Shown: piece after piece, positions 51,930 through 61,969 of the stretch | Layout: every line of letters starts with the position of its first letter | Numbering within the stretch: position 1 is the stretch's first letter | The notes under the pieces: model-generated | Told to the model about the DNA's origin: nothing | The model's input: only the letters and a program-made list of their open reading frames with translations | Database searches by the model: none | Assembly: GCA_023412195.1 (NCBI GenBank) | Contig: JAEYNZ010000070.1 | Coordinates: 1-64,000 of the forward strand | DNA from: Bacteroidota bacterium | GTDB lineage: Bacteria > Bacteroidota > Bacteroidia > Bacteroidales > Prolixibacteraceae | Length of the DNA: 64,000 bases | Direction: 5' to 3' | Made by a program: the position numbers and the translations under genes

Positions 51930-53159
51930 ATGGCAAGGATCAATGAAAATTACCTGAAATTACAGGCGGGTTATCTCTTCCCGGAAATAGGGAGAAGAGT
52001 GAATGAATTTGTTGCAGCCAATCCAGGGAAAAAGGTGATCAGGATGGGCATCGGCGATGTAACCCAACCTCTTGCACCCTCTGTGGTTAAAGCGTTCCAT
52101 GAAGGGGTTGATGAAATGGCGAAGGCAGAAACCTTCAGGGGTTATGGCCCTGAACAGGGATATGCTTTTCTGAGGGAAGCCATTGCAGAAAATGATTATA
52201 AAAAAAGAGGAGTTGATATTTCTGTAAATGATATTTTCATATCCGATGGCTCGAAGTGTGACACGGGCAATATCCAGGAAATTTTCGGCCATGAAAATAA
52301 AATAGCAATATGCGACCCTGTTTACCCAGTTTACGCTGATACCACAGTGATGTCGGGTAAAACCGGAACTATTGAGGCAAATGGATATTACAAAGGCATT
52401 ATCTATATGCCCTGTACAAGTGATAATGATTTCATTCCAGAGCTTCCTTCTGAAACACCCGACCTGATTTTCCTGTGTTTTCCAAACAACCCAACCGGGG
52501 CTGTAGCCACAAGGGAGGAACTTAAAAAGTGGGTAGATTATGCCATAAAAAACAAAAGCATCATCCTTTATGATGCAGCCTATGAAGCGTTTATTACTGA
52601 CAACTCCATACCGCATTCGATTTATGAAATAGAAGGTGCAAAAAAGGTAGCCATTGAATTCCGCAGCTTCTCCAAAACAGCAGGTTTTACCGGAACCCGT
52701 TGTGCATTCACAGTGGTTCCCGACGAACTGATGGCCTACGACAGCAATGGAAATGCCAGGCCTGTAAAGCCATTATGGAACCGCCGGCAGACTACCAAGT
52801 TCAACGGCGTGTCTTACCCGGTACAAAAAGCTGCTGCTGCCATATATTCTGAAGAAGGTAAAAAAGAAGTAGCTGAAATCATTTCATATTATCTTGAAAA
52901 TGCCCGCATCATGAAAGAAGGCCTAAGCAAAGCCGGGTTTGAAGTATTCGGAGGCGTGAATGCACCTTACATTTGGGTAAAGACTAAAAACGCGATGAAG
53001 TCATGGGAATTCTTTGATAAACTTTTAAATGAAGCCAATGTGGTTGGCACTCCCGGCTCAGGGTTTGGTCCTGCAGGCGAAGGATATTTCAGGTTCTCAG
53101 CCTTTGCTGACCGCAACAGTACCATTGAGGCCATGGAAAGGATTAACAATCTTAAATGA
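51930..53159 (+). CDS. dapL: LL-diaminopimelate aminotransferase
   Basis: PLP aminotransferase that forms LL-DAP from tetrahydrodipicolinate and glutamate, bypassing succinylated intermediates. 409 residues; PLP Lys in FRSFSKTAGFTGTRC, with the DapL features GIGDVTQPL near the start, FRGYGPEQGY and SDGSKCDTGNIQEIFG. Its product LL-DAP is the substrate of DapF, encoded divergently. No other lysine gene follows: a hairpin and a convergent gene end the unit. Confidence 0.95.
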   Translation: MARINENYLKLQAGYLFPEIGRRVNEFVAANPGKKVIRMGIGDVTQPLAPSVVKAFHEGVDEMAKAETFRGYGPEQGYAFLREAIAENDYKKRGVDISVNDIFISDGSKCDTGNIQEIFGHENKIAICDPVYPVYADTTVMSGKTGTIEANGYYKGIIYMPCTSDNDFIPELPSETPDLIFLCFPNNPTGAVATREELKKWVDYAIKNKSIILYDAAYEAFITDNSIPHSIYEIEGAKKVAIEFRSFSKTAGFTGTRCAFTVVPDELMAYDSNGNARPVKPLWNRRQTTKFNGVSYPVQKAAAAIYSEEGKKEVAEIISYYLENARIMKEGLSKAGFEVFGGVNAPYIWVKTKNAMKSWEFFDKLLNEANVVGTPGSGFGPAGEGYFRFSAFADRNSTIEAMERINNLK

Positions 53160-53168
53160 ATAATATAC

Positions 53169-53201
53169 AGCCATACGCTCACCTGAAGTGAGGGTATGGC
53201 T
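53169..53201. terminator. Hairpin between dapL and flippase gene
   Basis: Stem AGCCATAC / GTATGGCT with an inner CTCAC/GTGAG and a short loop, between two convergent genes. No strong T run, so termination strength is uncertain. Confidence 0.55.
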
Positions 53202-53245
53202 TATACTCCAGAGTCTTTTCCCTCAATACCTCCATCATCCTTTTA

Positions 53246-54733
53246 TCATTTGCTCAAACGTGCCCTTATATTTTTCAATATCGTGGCTAATGTTTGATTG
53301 ATGTCTTCAGATATGTTAAGCACAATCACAATGGCCGAGAACACCAGGGCAAATAACGCCCCCCTGGCCAGTATGTCAAATACAAGAGGAAGTACAGGAA
53401 GAACAAATCCTGCGAAATAAGCCGGCAAAAAAGCAGCAAATACAAGAAGAAACCTGGAGGTAAAAGGTTGCAGGCTAAACTTCCTGTAAAGGAACAAAAA
53501 CCGTAAAAAGTTATTCACCAGAAATGAGAGGGCAATGGCAACTGCAGCTCCAACGATCCCCCACAGGGGTACCAGAAGGTACATTCCTGCCACTACAAGA
53601 ATCACAAGCACCAATAAAAACCAGAGTGCCATTTTATAGTAACTGGAATAGGCGATGATGTGCCCGTTGGCACCCGTTGCCATATCAATCATGTAACCTA
53701 ATCCGATAAAGAATATAACCCACTTGCCTGATTCATATTCGGGACCCAGAATGATCAGGATACTGTCTATATTTACCCAGATTCCCCCAAACAGGAATGC
53801 CCCCAGGATAAGCTGGTTGATGCAGCTCTTTCTGTATATGTCTGCTATGTATGACACTTCATCATTCTTCCATGCATCTGCTATGAGTGTACCGGCTATG
53901 CGCAGCAGGGGCCTGGAGGGTATAATCACCAATGTGCCGAAGAAAAATGCGATCGTGTAGATACCTGTTGCATGCAGCCCCAGCATTTGATTGACTAATA
54001 TTTTATCGACGCTGAAAATGATGTTCCCGCCCATTCCGGTTAAAATGCTATAAAACCCTACACTGATCATTTCCTTTTTTAAGTTGTTGCTTACAAAACC
54101 ACGGGGAGGCCTTAAATCAACCTGTCCCTTCATCACCAGGTAACCCAGTAAAACAGCTCCCTTGGCACATACAGCAACAGCATAAAAAATAATGAGCTGG
54201 TGGATATTCATGAGACCTGCAACAAAGGTAAGCACCACAACCAGGATTAAAACCCGCTGCAGAAATTCTGACAGGAAGGTTCCGAATACTGCATCGTAGA
54301 GCAACTTGTTATAGCTGTCGAGAATGGTATACAGAAGGGTAAAAAAAGTAAGAGGTATAAGCAGCCAGATGTATTCCGAAAACAGCCGCGACTTCTCTGC
54401 ATTGTTTTCAGCCAGCCAGGGAGAAAACACGAAGTATACCAAAAGAAACAGCAGAAACCCTGTAATCATAACCATAAAGGCAATGAAGAGAAAGCCATTG
54501 TGTCCTTTCTCCGGATTCCGGAAATAAGGAAACAGGCGGGCGGTCACACCTCCGTAACCAAGGGAGGAAACCTGGGCAAACATTACCGACCACGCAAGCA
54601 GCAATCCAAACAGGCCAATGGTGTCAGGGGTCAGGTAGTTGGGAAAAAGATAAGCAGTTGTAATAAAGCCCACTCCCACCCCCAGATATGACCAGATGGT
54701 ACCCGTGATGCTTTGTTTAACGATTATTCCCAT
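53246..54733 (-). CDS. Lipopolysaccharide biosynthesis / oligosaccharide flippase family protein
   Basis: 495 residues, about 14 transmembrane helices of the MATE/Wzx superfamily: start IVKQSITGTIWSYLGVGVGF, central SVGFYSILTGMGGNIIFSVDKILVNQM (the conserved pore-half motif) and the C-terminal region with YSSYYKMALWFL. Predicted to export glycan-lipid intermediates. It is divergent from the YfhO gene (48 bp) and separate from the flippase at 12632. Confidence 0.85.
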   Translation of the reverse strand: MGIIVKQSITGTIWSYLGVGVGFITTAYLFPNYLTPDTIGLFGLLLAWSVMFAQVSSLGYGGVTARLFPYFRNPEKGHNGFLFIAFMVMITGFLLFLLVYFVFSPWLAENNAEKSRLFSEYIWLLIPLTFFTLLYTILDSYNKLLYDAVFGTFLSEFLQRVLILVVVLTFVAGLMNIHQLIIFYAVAVCAKGAVLLGYLVMKGQVDLRPPRGFVSNNLKKEMISVGFYSILTGMGGNIIFSVDKILVNQMLGLHATGIYTIAFFFGTLVIIPSRPLLRIAGTLIADAWKNDEVSYIADIYRKSCINQLILGAFLFGGIWVNIDSILIILGPEYESGKWVIFFIGLGYMIDMATGANGHIIAYSSYYKMALWFLLVLVILVVAGMYLLVPLWGIVGAAVAIALSFLVNNFLRFLFLYRKFSLQPFTSRFLLVFAAFLPAYFAGFVLPVLPLVFDILARGALFALVFSAIVIVLNISEDINQTLATILKNIRARLSK

Positions 54734-54760
54734 TTATGATGCTAAAAATATTAGAATGTC

Positions 54761-54768
54761 TATTTTTG
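54761..54768 (+). promoter_or_regulatory. -7 box TATTTTTG of the YfhO gene
   Basis: TAnnTTTG 34 nt before the ATG at 54803. Confidence 0.45.
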
Positions 54769-54802
54769 TCAGATCAATTTATTGAAAGAAAAGTACATAA
54801 AA

Positions 54803-57274
54803 ATGGCAAAGATAACCGGCTTCCGCAACATTTTAATCAATCTTGGAATAATCCTTTTCTTTATTGTACTCTCTTACGCATATATGTCGCCACTGCTTGA
54901 AGGCAAGACCATTGAGATGGATGATATCCGGCATTTCAAAGGAATGTCGAAGGAACTTTCCGACTACAGGGAAGCAACCGGAGAAGAAGCCATATGGACC
55001 AACAGCATGTTCAGCGGTATGCCCGGCTACCTGATATCGGTGGTCTATCCGGGCAATGTTACCCGTTATTTTCATACAAGTGTAAGAAACATTTTTACAG
55101 TTGCCGGTTTTCTCATCCTGTACATGATCGGCTTTTACATTCTGCTGATCAGTTTGAAAATCAACCGGTGGTTAAGTGTGGCCGGTGCAGTTGCTTTTGC
55201 ATTTTCATCCTATTTTATCATCATCATTGGAGCAGGCCATACTTCCAAAGCTGCCGCCATAGCATACCTGGCACCTGTACTGGGTGGGGTATTACTTGCT
55301 TTCAGGGGAAAACCACTGGCAGGTACCTTATTATTTACTGTTGCCTTCTCGCTCGAACTGGTAGCAAACCACCTCCAGATCACCTATTATGGGTTTATTA
55401 TGATAGCCCTGTTCGGGATCATTCAGCTGATATACGCGGTCAGGGAAAAAACACTGCCATCTTTCTTTAAAGCGTTTGGCTTTCTGGTTGCCGGAGCAGT
55501 GCTTGCCCTTGGCATGAACTTTTCGAGGCTGTACACTACCTGGGAATATTCCAAAAGTTCTATCCGCGGACCGTCTGAATTGTCATCAGACAGTGAAAAC
55601 AGAACCAGCGGCCTCGACAAGGATTATGTAGTCCAATGGAGCTACGGTATCGACGAAACCTTTACGCTTCTGATCCCTAACTTTAAGGGGGGAGGCAGTA
55701 CCACAAGCCCCGGGACTGATTCTGAAAGCTTTAAAACACTGGAAGCCAACAGAGTTCCAAATGCACGACAGGTAGTAAATCAAATCAGTATGTACCACGG
55801 TGACCAGCCCGGAACTTCAGGCCCGGTATACATTGGTGCAATTATTGTTTTCCTATTCGTGCTGGGACTTTTTGTTGTGAAAGGGGTTTACAAATGGTGG
55901 CTGCTCGCTGCCACCATAGTATCCATTATCCTCTCCTGGGGTGGCAACATCATGTGGCTGACAAGCTTTCTACTTGATTATCTGCCATTATACAACAAGT
56001 TCAGGGCCCCCAGCATGACATTGGTTATAGCACAATTTGCAATGCCTCTGCTTGGTTTTATTGTATTGAATGATATTATTACCGGAAAAACAGATAAAAA
56101 GCTCTGGCTGAACGGTCTTAAATGGTCTTTTGCAATAACCGGAGGACTGTCGCTATTGTTTGCACTCTTGCCCGGATTGGCAGGCAGTTTCACCAATGCA
56201 ATGGATACAAGTGTTTACCCTGACTGGCTGATCGACAGCGTTATCTCTGACCGCAGAAGCTTGCTGCGCAGCGATGCCTTCCGGTCTTTCCTGTTTATCG
56301 CAGCCGCTGCAGGTGCATTATATTTATGGCACCTAAAAAAAATTAAAACAACTACTTTGATTGCCATATTGGGAGTTGCGATTCTTATTGATTTGTGGCC
56401 GGTAGATAAGCGCTACCTGAACAATGACGATTTTGTTCCAAAAAGGCAGGCAGAAACGCCATTTCCGATGACCCCTGCCGACGAAGCCATTTTAAAGGAT
56501 AAGGATTTATACTACAGGGTTCTGGCTTTGCCCAATCCTTTTCAGGATGCAAGGGCTTCTTTTTTCCACAAGAATGTTGGCGGCTATCATGCAGCAAAGC
56601 TCCGCCGCTACCAGGAAATCATCGACTACCACCTGCAGCCTGAACTGCAGCAAATGGTAAACAACCTTCAGTTGGGACTTACCATCGATTCCGTATTTAA
56701 CCAGCTTACGGCCATGAACATGCTCAACACCCGCTATGTAATATACGATGTCAACCAGGGTCCAATCATGAATCCGGATGCCCTGGGTAATGCCTGGTTT
56801 GTATCCGATTATAAAATAATGCAGAATGCCGATGAAGAAATTGCTGCCCTTAAAAATCTTGACCCCTCGGAAACAGCTGTTATAAACCAACAGTTCAATG
56901 AATTCGTTGCGCAGAAAACCTTCAGCAAGGACAGAAACGGATCAATCAGCCTTGCAGAATATCAGCCAAATTATCTGAAGTATAATTATAATGCAGCCAG
57001 TGAGCAGCTGACCGTATTTTCTGATGTTTATTATAAAAGCGACTGGCATGCATACCTGAATGGTGAGCCGGTGCCGCATTTCAGGATAAACTATATCCTC
57101 AGGGGAATGGTTATTCCTGCAGGCAACCATACCATTGAATTCAGGTTTGAACCTGCTTCCTACTACAGGGGCAACTACGTTTCGATGGCATCCTCCTTTA
57201 TCCTGGTTTTACTGGCTGCAGGGTACTTTATTATTTTATACAGGAAAAGGAAGCCAGTCACAGTACAAGAATAA
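54803..57274 (+). CDS. YfhO-family polytopic membrane protein
   Basis: 823 residues from the ATG of AKITGFRN; an in-frame TTG seven codons upstream is possible but I prefer ATG. About 12-14 transmembrane helices (e.g. NILINLGIILFFIVLSYAYM, SVAGAVAFAFSSYFIIIIG), with a long loop of DR-x-SLLR-type segments, and a final membrane anchor followed by a charged tail. The C-terminal part includes beta-strand domain NGEPVPHFRINYILRGMVIPAGNHTIEF and a last TM. YfhO proteins are GT-C-like glycosyltransferases that glycosylate lipids or teichoic acids in other phyla; the role here is inferred. Confidence 0.85.
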   Translation: MAKITGFRNILINLGIILFFIVLSYAYMSPLLEGKTIEMDDIRHFKGMSKELSDYREATGEEAIWTNSMFSGMPGYLISVVYPGNVTRYFHTSVRNIFTVAGFLILYMIGFYILLISLKINRWLSVAGAVAFAFSSYFIIIIGAGHTSKAAAIAYLAPVLGGVLLAFRGKPLAGTLLFTVAFSLELVANHLQITYYGFIMIALFGIIQLIYAVREKTLPSFFKAFGFLVAGAVLALGMNFSRLYTTWEYSKSSIRGPSELSSDSENRTSGLDKDYVVQWSYGIDETFTLLIPNFKGGGSTTSPGTDSESFKTLEANRVPNARQVVNQISMYHGDQPGTSGPVYIGAIIVFLFVLGLFVVKGVYKWWLLAATIVSIILSWGGNIMWLTSFLLDYLPLYNKFRAPSMTLVIAQFAMPLLGFIVLNDIITGKTDKKLWLNGLKWSFAITGGLSLLFALLPGLAGSFTNAMDTSVYPDWLIDSVISDRRSLLRSDAFRSFLFIAAAAGALYLWHLKKIKTTTLIAILGVAILIDLWPVDKRYLNNDDFVPKRQAETPFPMTPADEAILKDKDLYYRVLALPNPFQDARASFFHKNVGGYHAAKLRRYQEIIDYHLQPELQQMVNNLQLGLTIDSVFNQLTAMNMLNTRYVIYDVNQGPIMNPDALGNAWFVSDYKIMQNADEEIAALKNLDPSETAVINQQFNEFVAQKTFSKDRNGSISLAEYQPNYLKYNYNAASEQLTVFSDVYYKSDWHAYLNGEPVPHFRINYILRGMVIPAGNHTIEFRFEPASYYRGNYVSMASSFILVLLAAGYFIILYRKRKPVTVQE

Positions 57275-57282
57275 ATTCAGGA

Positions 57283-57797
57283 ATGAAATCAAGGTTGCCC
57301 GCCGGTTTTTTCCGACGTGATGTATTGACAGTAGCTCCCGAACTCCTGGGAAAATCCCTTGCCCGAACGTTTGATGATGGAACAACTGAAAGGTACATCA
57401 TTACAGAAGTGGAAGCCTATAATGGAACTGAAGACCTGGCCTGCCATGCCAGTAAAGGCAGGACTCCACGTACAGATATCATGTTCCGCGAAGGAGGATT
57501 GGTCTACGTTTATCTTGTTTACGGAATACACTGGATGCTGAATTTTGTTACCGGCAAGGAAGGTGTGGCAACAGCAGTCCTGATCAGGGGCTAAAAGGTA
57601 TTGCTGGTCCGGGAAGAGTTGGCAAGTTCCTGCAGCTCGACCGGTTTTTTTATGGTGAAAATCTTATGGAATCAGACCGGATTTGGGTTGAAGATTCAGG
57701 TATCATACTTCCATATAAGCAGATGCCACGTGTGGGCATTCATTATGCAGGAGAACCCTGGATCAGCAAGCCCTGGAGGTTTATGGCAGATCTTTAG
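57283..57797 (+). pseudogene. DNA-3-methyladenine glycosylase (AAG/MPG type), frameshifted
   Basis: Starts 8 bp after the YfhO stop. The frame encodes AGFFRRDVLTVAPELLGKSLAR and the catalytic motif EVEAYNGTEDLACHASKGRTPRTDIMF (Glu base) up to VLIRG, then a TAA at 57592-57594. A different frame continues LKGIAGPGRVGKFLQLDRF ... IHYAGEPWISKPWRF to a TAG at 57795-57797. Adding one G to the G4 run at 57587-57590 joins them as LIRGLKGIAGPGR, as the family reads. So a single missing base breaks an otherwise complete gene of about 171 residues that removes alkylated purines. Truncated product would lack the C-terminal DNA-binding half. Confidence 0.88.
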
Positions 57798-57800
57798 GTT

Positions 57801-59237
57801 TTACTTCAGAACGAACCTGTTGTAGAACCAAAGCAGCACAACGGCCGACACAGCCACTCCCGAATAAACAATCCAGATATTTGAAGGATTATATGTAGTC
57901 CATAAGAAATTGGTCAGTTCCTGAACACTCATGCCCATTTTCTCTGCAGCCATCTGAATGTAGTCGTTTTTTGAGAACTCACCGGATATGGAAGGCATGG
58001 ATATGCCACGTTTTATCACTTCCTGCTGAAGGAGATAAATATCATCGGCTATTTTTTCATATACTCCACCTGAAAGCCAGCCAGCCAGCTGATGTCCCGC
58101 CGCAATGGGAAGAAAGGATGTACCCATATACAAGGCTTTTTTGTCTTCGGGGGCAATCCGGCCAATATATTCTGAGAATTTTGGTGAACTTGCCATTTCC
58201 CCCAGGGCGAAAACAAGAATTCCAAGCAGGATGAGCCAGCTGTTCTGGTTTGAAAACATGAGGGCCAGTCCGCCAGCCAGAACCAGTATCCCACCCATCA
58301 TGGCAACAAGAGGACGAAACCTCATCACATAAGTTGAAACCATCAGCTGAAATACTATGATGAAAAATGCATCCATACTGCCAAGGGTCACCGCAGTTAT
58401 AGTTCCTTCGGGAGTTCCTATTGCCTCTGCAAGCCAGGGCCATACGGCACGTATTCCATCATAAAGGGGAGAGGTGTCTACCCATTGCTCCACAAACACC
58501 GGGAATGAATAGTACAACTGGTTAAATGCTGTCCAGAAAAGCACCATAATAATCAGAAAAAGAACATACTTCCAGTTCTGAAGCGTGATTCCAATGTTTA
58601 CAAATGCCTGGACAATGGTTTTACCCAGCGATGAATTTTTATCTTTCACTACAGGTTCACGAAAATAGAAAGCAGTGATAAAATAGTTCACTGCCATTGT
58701 GACCATAGACATATAAAATACGAAGTCCCATGATTTTTGCATCAGCACGCCTGCAATAAATGGCCCGATAAACCCGCCGATGTTAATCATCATATAAAAT
58801 ATGCCAAAACCGATGGAAGATGTTTCTTCATTGGTTGTGCGGGCAATCATGCCTGAAATAATGGGTTTGAAAAGAGCTCCGCCGATACAGGTCCATACAA
58901 AGGCAAAGAACATCCAGCCAAAAGTATCGAAGCTGCCGATCATGTAGAATCCTGTGATGTACACAGTAAATGAAAGGAACAACATCCTCTTGTATCCTAC
59001 TTTATCGGCAATGGCACCGGTTATAACAGGCAAAAAGTAAAGAAGCATCGACCCGGTTCCCATAATAATACCCTTTTGTGCCTGCGTCAATCCCAGTGCA
59101 CCGGTATCCTTTGAGTTCACAAGGTAAAGGGCAAATGCCATATAGAAGCCATACCAGGCCCATCGTTCAAATAACTCTATAACATTGGAAGCCCAGAATG
59201 TAGTATTGTACTTTTTGAGAACAGAAATAAACCCCAT
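57801..59237 (-). CDS. POT-like MFS transporter (proton-dependent oligopeptide type)
   Basis: 478 residues, about 12-14 helices. The N-terminal helix carries ELFERWAWYGF, matching the proton-coupling ExxERFxYYG motif of POT peptide transporters; GxxADKxGYKR-type loop motif (GAIADKVGYKRMLFL) is also present. Predicted to import di-/tripeptides with protons across the inner membrane. Stand-alone minus-strand gene that converges on the glycosylase with a 3-bp gap. Confidence 0.85.
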   Translation of the reverse strand: MGFISVLKKYNTTFWASNVIELFERWAWYGFYMAFALYLVNSKDTGALGLTQAQKGIIMGTGSMLLYFLPVITGAIADKVGYKRMLFLSFTVYITGFYMIGSFDTFGWMFFAFVWTCIGGALFKPIISGMIARTTNEETSSIGFGIFYMMINIGGFIGPFIAGVLMQKSWDFVFYMSMVTMAVNYFITAFYFREPVVKDKNSSLGKTIVQAFVNIGITLQNWKYVLFLIIMVLFWTAFNQLYYSFPVFVEQWVDTSPLYDGIRAVWPWLAEAIGTPEGTITAVTLGSMDAFFIIVFQLMVSTYVMRFRPLVAMMGGILVLAGGLALMFSNQNSWLILLGILVFALGEMASSPKFSEYIGRIAPEDKKALYMGTSFLPIAAGHQLAGWLSGGVYEKIADDIYLLQQEVIKRGISMPSISGEFSKNDYIQMAAEKMGMSVQELTNFLWTTYNPSNIWIVYSGVAVSAVVLLWFYNRFVLK

Positions 59238-59302
59238 CGCTCCTGATTTTTTATTTAAGTCGCGAAAGGTAGTAAAAGCCGACTTAAGTCACAATAAAAA
59301 AA

Positions 59303-59848
59303 TTACATGAAACATGCATACATCTTATCTGGTACAGTCACTGGTAACTGTGCCAGGCTGAAATCTTCCAGCAGTATGGTCATCAGGATAATGATCATGA
59401 TAATGAGGAACAACATGATAAAAAATCCGATAACACCCACCTGATATCCCTTTTTCACTTTCTGGACCTGGTTTTTCGACAGGAGGTATTGAATGGATTT
59501 TACCAGCGCTTCGGGTGCATTGTTATTTTTTACAACATAATCAGCAGCACCCATTTTCATGATGTTAACTGCAACTTCAACATCATTCTGTCCGCTAAGA
59601 AATACAAAATCGATCTCGGGGTACTCGGCCTTTACCCTCTTCATAAGCTCCAGACCTGTAATGCCCTGGAAGGAATAATCAAGAACTATGATATCAGGCT
59701 TTTGGGAAATAGACTTCAGGCACTCATCAGCCGTCTTGAAGGTTTTAAGATTGGTATATTTTTTTTGTTGAAGATAACCAACGATCAGTTCCTTATAGAT
59801 TAAATTCTCCTGAACAATAAAAATAAGTGGATTTTTTGTTCTTTGCAT
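59303..59848 (-). CDS. Receiver-domain protein with C-terminal membrane segment
   Basis: 181 residues. A CheY-like receiver occupies ~1-125: phosphoacceptor Asp57 in IIVLDYSFQG, switch Ser85 in FLSGQND, and Lys107 in DYVVKNNN. The acidic metal pocket near residue 13 has Gln-Glu instead of the usual Asp-Asp. No output domain follows; instead a lone transmembrane helix (~138-161, GVIGFFIMLFLIIMIIILMTILL) and a 20-residue tail complete it. It may be a membrane-anchored phosphate sink or sensor. No histidine kinase gene is adjacent. Confidence 0.8.
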   Translation of the reverse strand: MQRTKNPLIFIVQENLIYKELIVGYLQQKKYTNLKTFKTADECLKSISQKPDIIVLDYSFQGITGLELMKRVKAEYPEIDFVFLSGQNDVEVAVNIMKMGAADYVVKNNNAPEALVKSIQYLLSKNQVQKVKKGYQVGVIGFFIMLFLIIMIIILMTILLEDFSLAQLPVTVPDKMYACFM

Positions 59849-59883
59849 AGCCTGATTAATTTATTGACGAAATAAAAGTACCA

Positions 59884-59891
59884 CAAATTTA
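59884..59891 (-). promoter_or_regulatory. -7 box TAAATTTG of the receiver gene
   Basis: TAnnTTTG on the minus strand, 35 nt before the ATG at 59848. Confidence 0.45.
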
Positions 59892-59990
59892 TTTTCAATC
59901 TTCAATAACAGGAGATTATAACGAAATTTTTTTCATTTATTAGTTCTCCATCACCTGAAAATCACTGCTGCTTTTAATAAAAATGCATAA

Positions 59991-61952
59991 TTACCGTCTT
60001 ACCGGCTGAAATGTGCCGGGTGATGAACCACCAGGGCTGAACATATCATTTTGCCGGGGCTGACCCTCATTTTGTTGCAGTTCTTCCTCCCTGCGTTCTT
60101 GTTCCTCAGCTTCTTTTCGAAGTTGCTCTTCCACTTCCCTGTCCCTGATATTCTTGACAAATGCAGGATCAGGCTTAATTTCCCACGGCAGGTTGCTGTC
60201 CCAGTTAGACCGGACTTTTATAACTTCATTGATATAAATGACAGGTTCCGGCTGGAACTTATCCTGGTAACTGCCAGGGTCCCATTTTCCGTTGCGGTTT
60301 ATATCGAATATGGCTTTTACCCTGTACTTTTCTGGTGGAAGATAATCAAATACTACTGTCTGATCTTTATCAATGATCTTCTCACTGAGAACAGGTTCCT
60401 CAGGTTTGTTCTCAAGTAATTGCACCAGTACCTGCCCTTCTACCCCGGTAATAGCAAGATTGATGGCACCATAATAATCTCTTGACCGTGTACTGAAGGT
60501 TGTTAATATTTCACGGCTTGTCAGACCGTAAATATTTTCACTTGCTGCTGAATCGACCGAAATAGTATAACTGGTTTCATCTTCCCACTGGTACGAAATA
60601 CGGTAAGTTCTGTACAGCACAGAATCAGGTGCCACTTTAATTTCCAAAGGCGTTTTTAAGGTATCTTCCGCAAGATAAACTGAAATTGCTTCGGGGTTAA
60701 TGAATCTTAATGGCTGGGGAGCCGAAAGTATAATATCCTTGTTCAGGTCAAAACCTGTTGAAGAAAGATTGGTGGTCCAGCTGAACTGGGGAACCTCCGG
60801 AGGTGCATCTTCATCCTCATTTCTTGCAGCCCTTCTCCTTCTTCTTGGATCCTCCTTCTCTATATACTGCATTTCAATCGTATCCTTTTCAACGTAAAGG
60901 TTATCTGTTGTATCGATCTGAAAATAGGATATCTCCATCTGAATCTTTTCCTGTCGCGCCAGAGTGGTGTCTGTTATCCAGAATGTAAGCGAATCGTATT
61001 TAAGGTTAGGTTCCGATATAACCCAGTTCTCAATGTCTTCATTAACCAGCCGTACACTGAAAGTGTCTCGTACCGGCTCGTTAAATACAAGAGTAAATTG
61101 GTAAGGAGAATCTCTTTTTGATGTTTTAAGATATTGATCATAAATCTCCTCTGAGAACTGCCGGAGATAAACCGGCCCCGGAAGAAAATGTATATGCCCT
61201 GTCACAAGAAGTGAATCTGCCCCCGATGCCAGTGTATCTGCTTCAGCATGATATACTGCAGAAGGTACAATGACGGAATCATGAAAGGCAATTTCTTCAA
61301 CTCCTTCATCATATCTCATATTTGCGTTGGCATCATTCAGGGAGAACAGATGATATTGTCCTTCTGCAACGTTATCGAACAAATACATCCCTTCTTCATC
61401 TGTTCTGGCTATGTACAACGGGCGAAGCCTGTATACAGCCGAATCATGCAGGTTTTTATGAAGCATTACCAGTGTGTTCTCCAATGGCTCCATATTGAAG
61501 GCGTTCACCACCTTCCCTGCTACTCTGAGTGAATCAAGACTGTCTCCTGTACTGAATATAAAGCGAAGATTCTCCAAAGGATTCCTCTCATTGTTATCTA
61601 TTATAGAATTCTTAAAGTCCATTGAATAGGTAAGACTGTCCTGAAGGCTTTCATTAAACCTTAGAATCAGGGTTCTTGATTTTGTAAGAATTACCGGTCT
61701 TTTTTCTAAAGGGGGAGATATAACAAGTTGTTCCGATACCTGGTCAGGAATAATATACTCATTGAATGTCAGCCTTACTTCATTTCCACTGAAGTTAAGC
61801 GACTTGTAGGCAGGAAAGGTTCCGGTAAGAACAGGTGGAATCGTATCACGTGGTCCACCGGTAGGCATTCCCTGGTTCGCACAGGAAGATACAATTACTA
61901 CCCATGCAAACCCCGCTATTATGATATAAGGTATTTTATCAAGAAATTTCAT
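59991..61952 (-). CDS. Ig-like domain lipoprotein (Big_5-type)
   Basis: 653 residues. N-terminal helix IIIAGFAWVVIV followed by lipobox VSSC: an envelope lipoprotein. Residues ~37-130 contain an Ig-like domain of the bacterial Big_5 kind (DTIPPVLTGTFPA...VRLTFNEYIIPDQV), then further beta-rich segments, including NMEPLENTLVMLHKN (a carboxypeptidase-regulatory-like strand set), and an acidic/Arg tail (KEAEEQERREEELQQN). This is a conserved Bacteroidetes envelope protein with no assigned function. Divergent from the rnr gene with 109 bp between. Confidence 0.82.
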   Translation of the reverse strand: MKFLDKIPYIIIAGFAWVVIVSSCANQGMPTGGPRDTIPPVLTGTFPAYKSLNFSGNEVRLTFNEYIIPDQVSEQLVISPPLEKRPVILTKSRTLILRFNESLQDSLTYSMDFKNSIIDNNERNPLENLRFIFSTGDSLDSLRVAGKVVNAFNMEPLENTLVMLHKNLHDSAVYRLRPLYIARTDEEGMYLFDNVAEGQYHLFSLNDANANMRYDEGVEEIAFHDSVIVPSAVYHAEADTLASGADSLLVTGHIHFLPGPVYLRQFSEEIYDQYLKTSKRDSPYQFTLVFNEPVRDTFSVRLVNEDIENWVISEPNLKYDSLTFWITDTTLARQEKIQMEISYFQIDTTDNLYVEKDTIEMQYIEKEDPRRRRRAARNEDEDAPPEVPQFSWTTNLSSTGFDLNKDIILSAPQPLRFINPEAISVYLAEDTLKTPLEIKVAPDSVLYRTYRISYQWEDETSYTISVDSAASENIYGLTSREILTTFSTRSRDYYGAINLAITGVEGQVLVQLLENKPEEPVLSEKIIDKDQTVVFDYLPPEKYRVKAIFDINRNGKWDPGSYQDKFQPEPVIYINEVIKVRSNWDSNLPWEIKPDPAFVKNIRDREVEEQLRKEAEEQERREEELQQNEGQPRQNDMFSPGGSSPGTFQPVRR

Positions 61953-61969
61953 TCGCTAAAAACAACCCA

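Noticed and set aside
54782..54802. TTG start of the YfhO gene
   Set aside because: An ATG seven codons later with the same frame is a stronger start in a genome where ATG is nearly universal.
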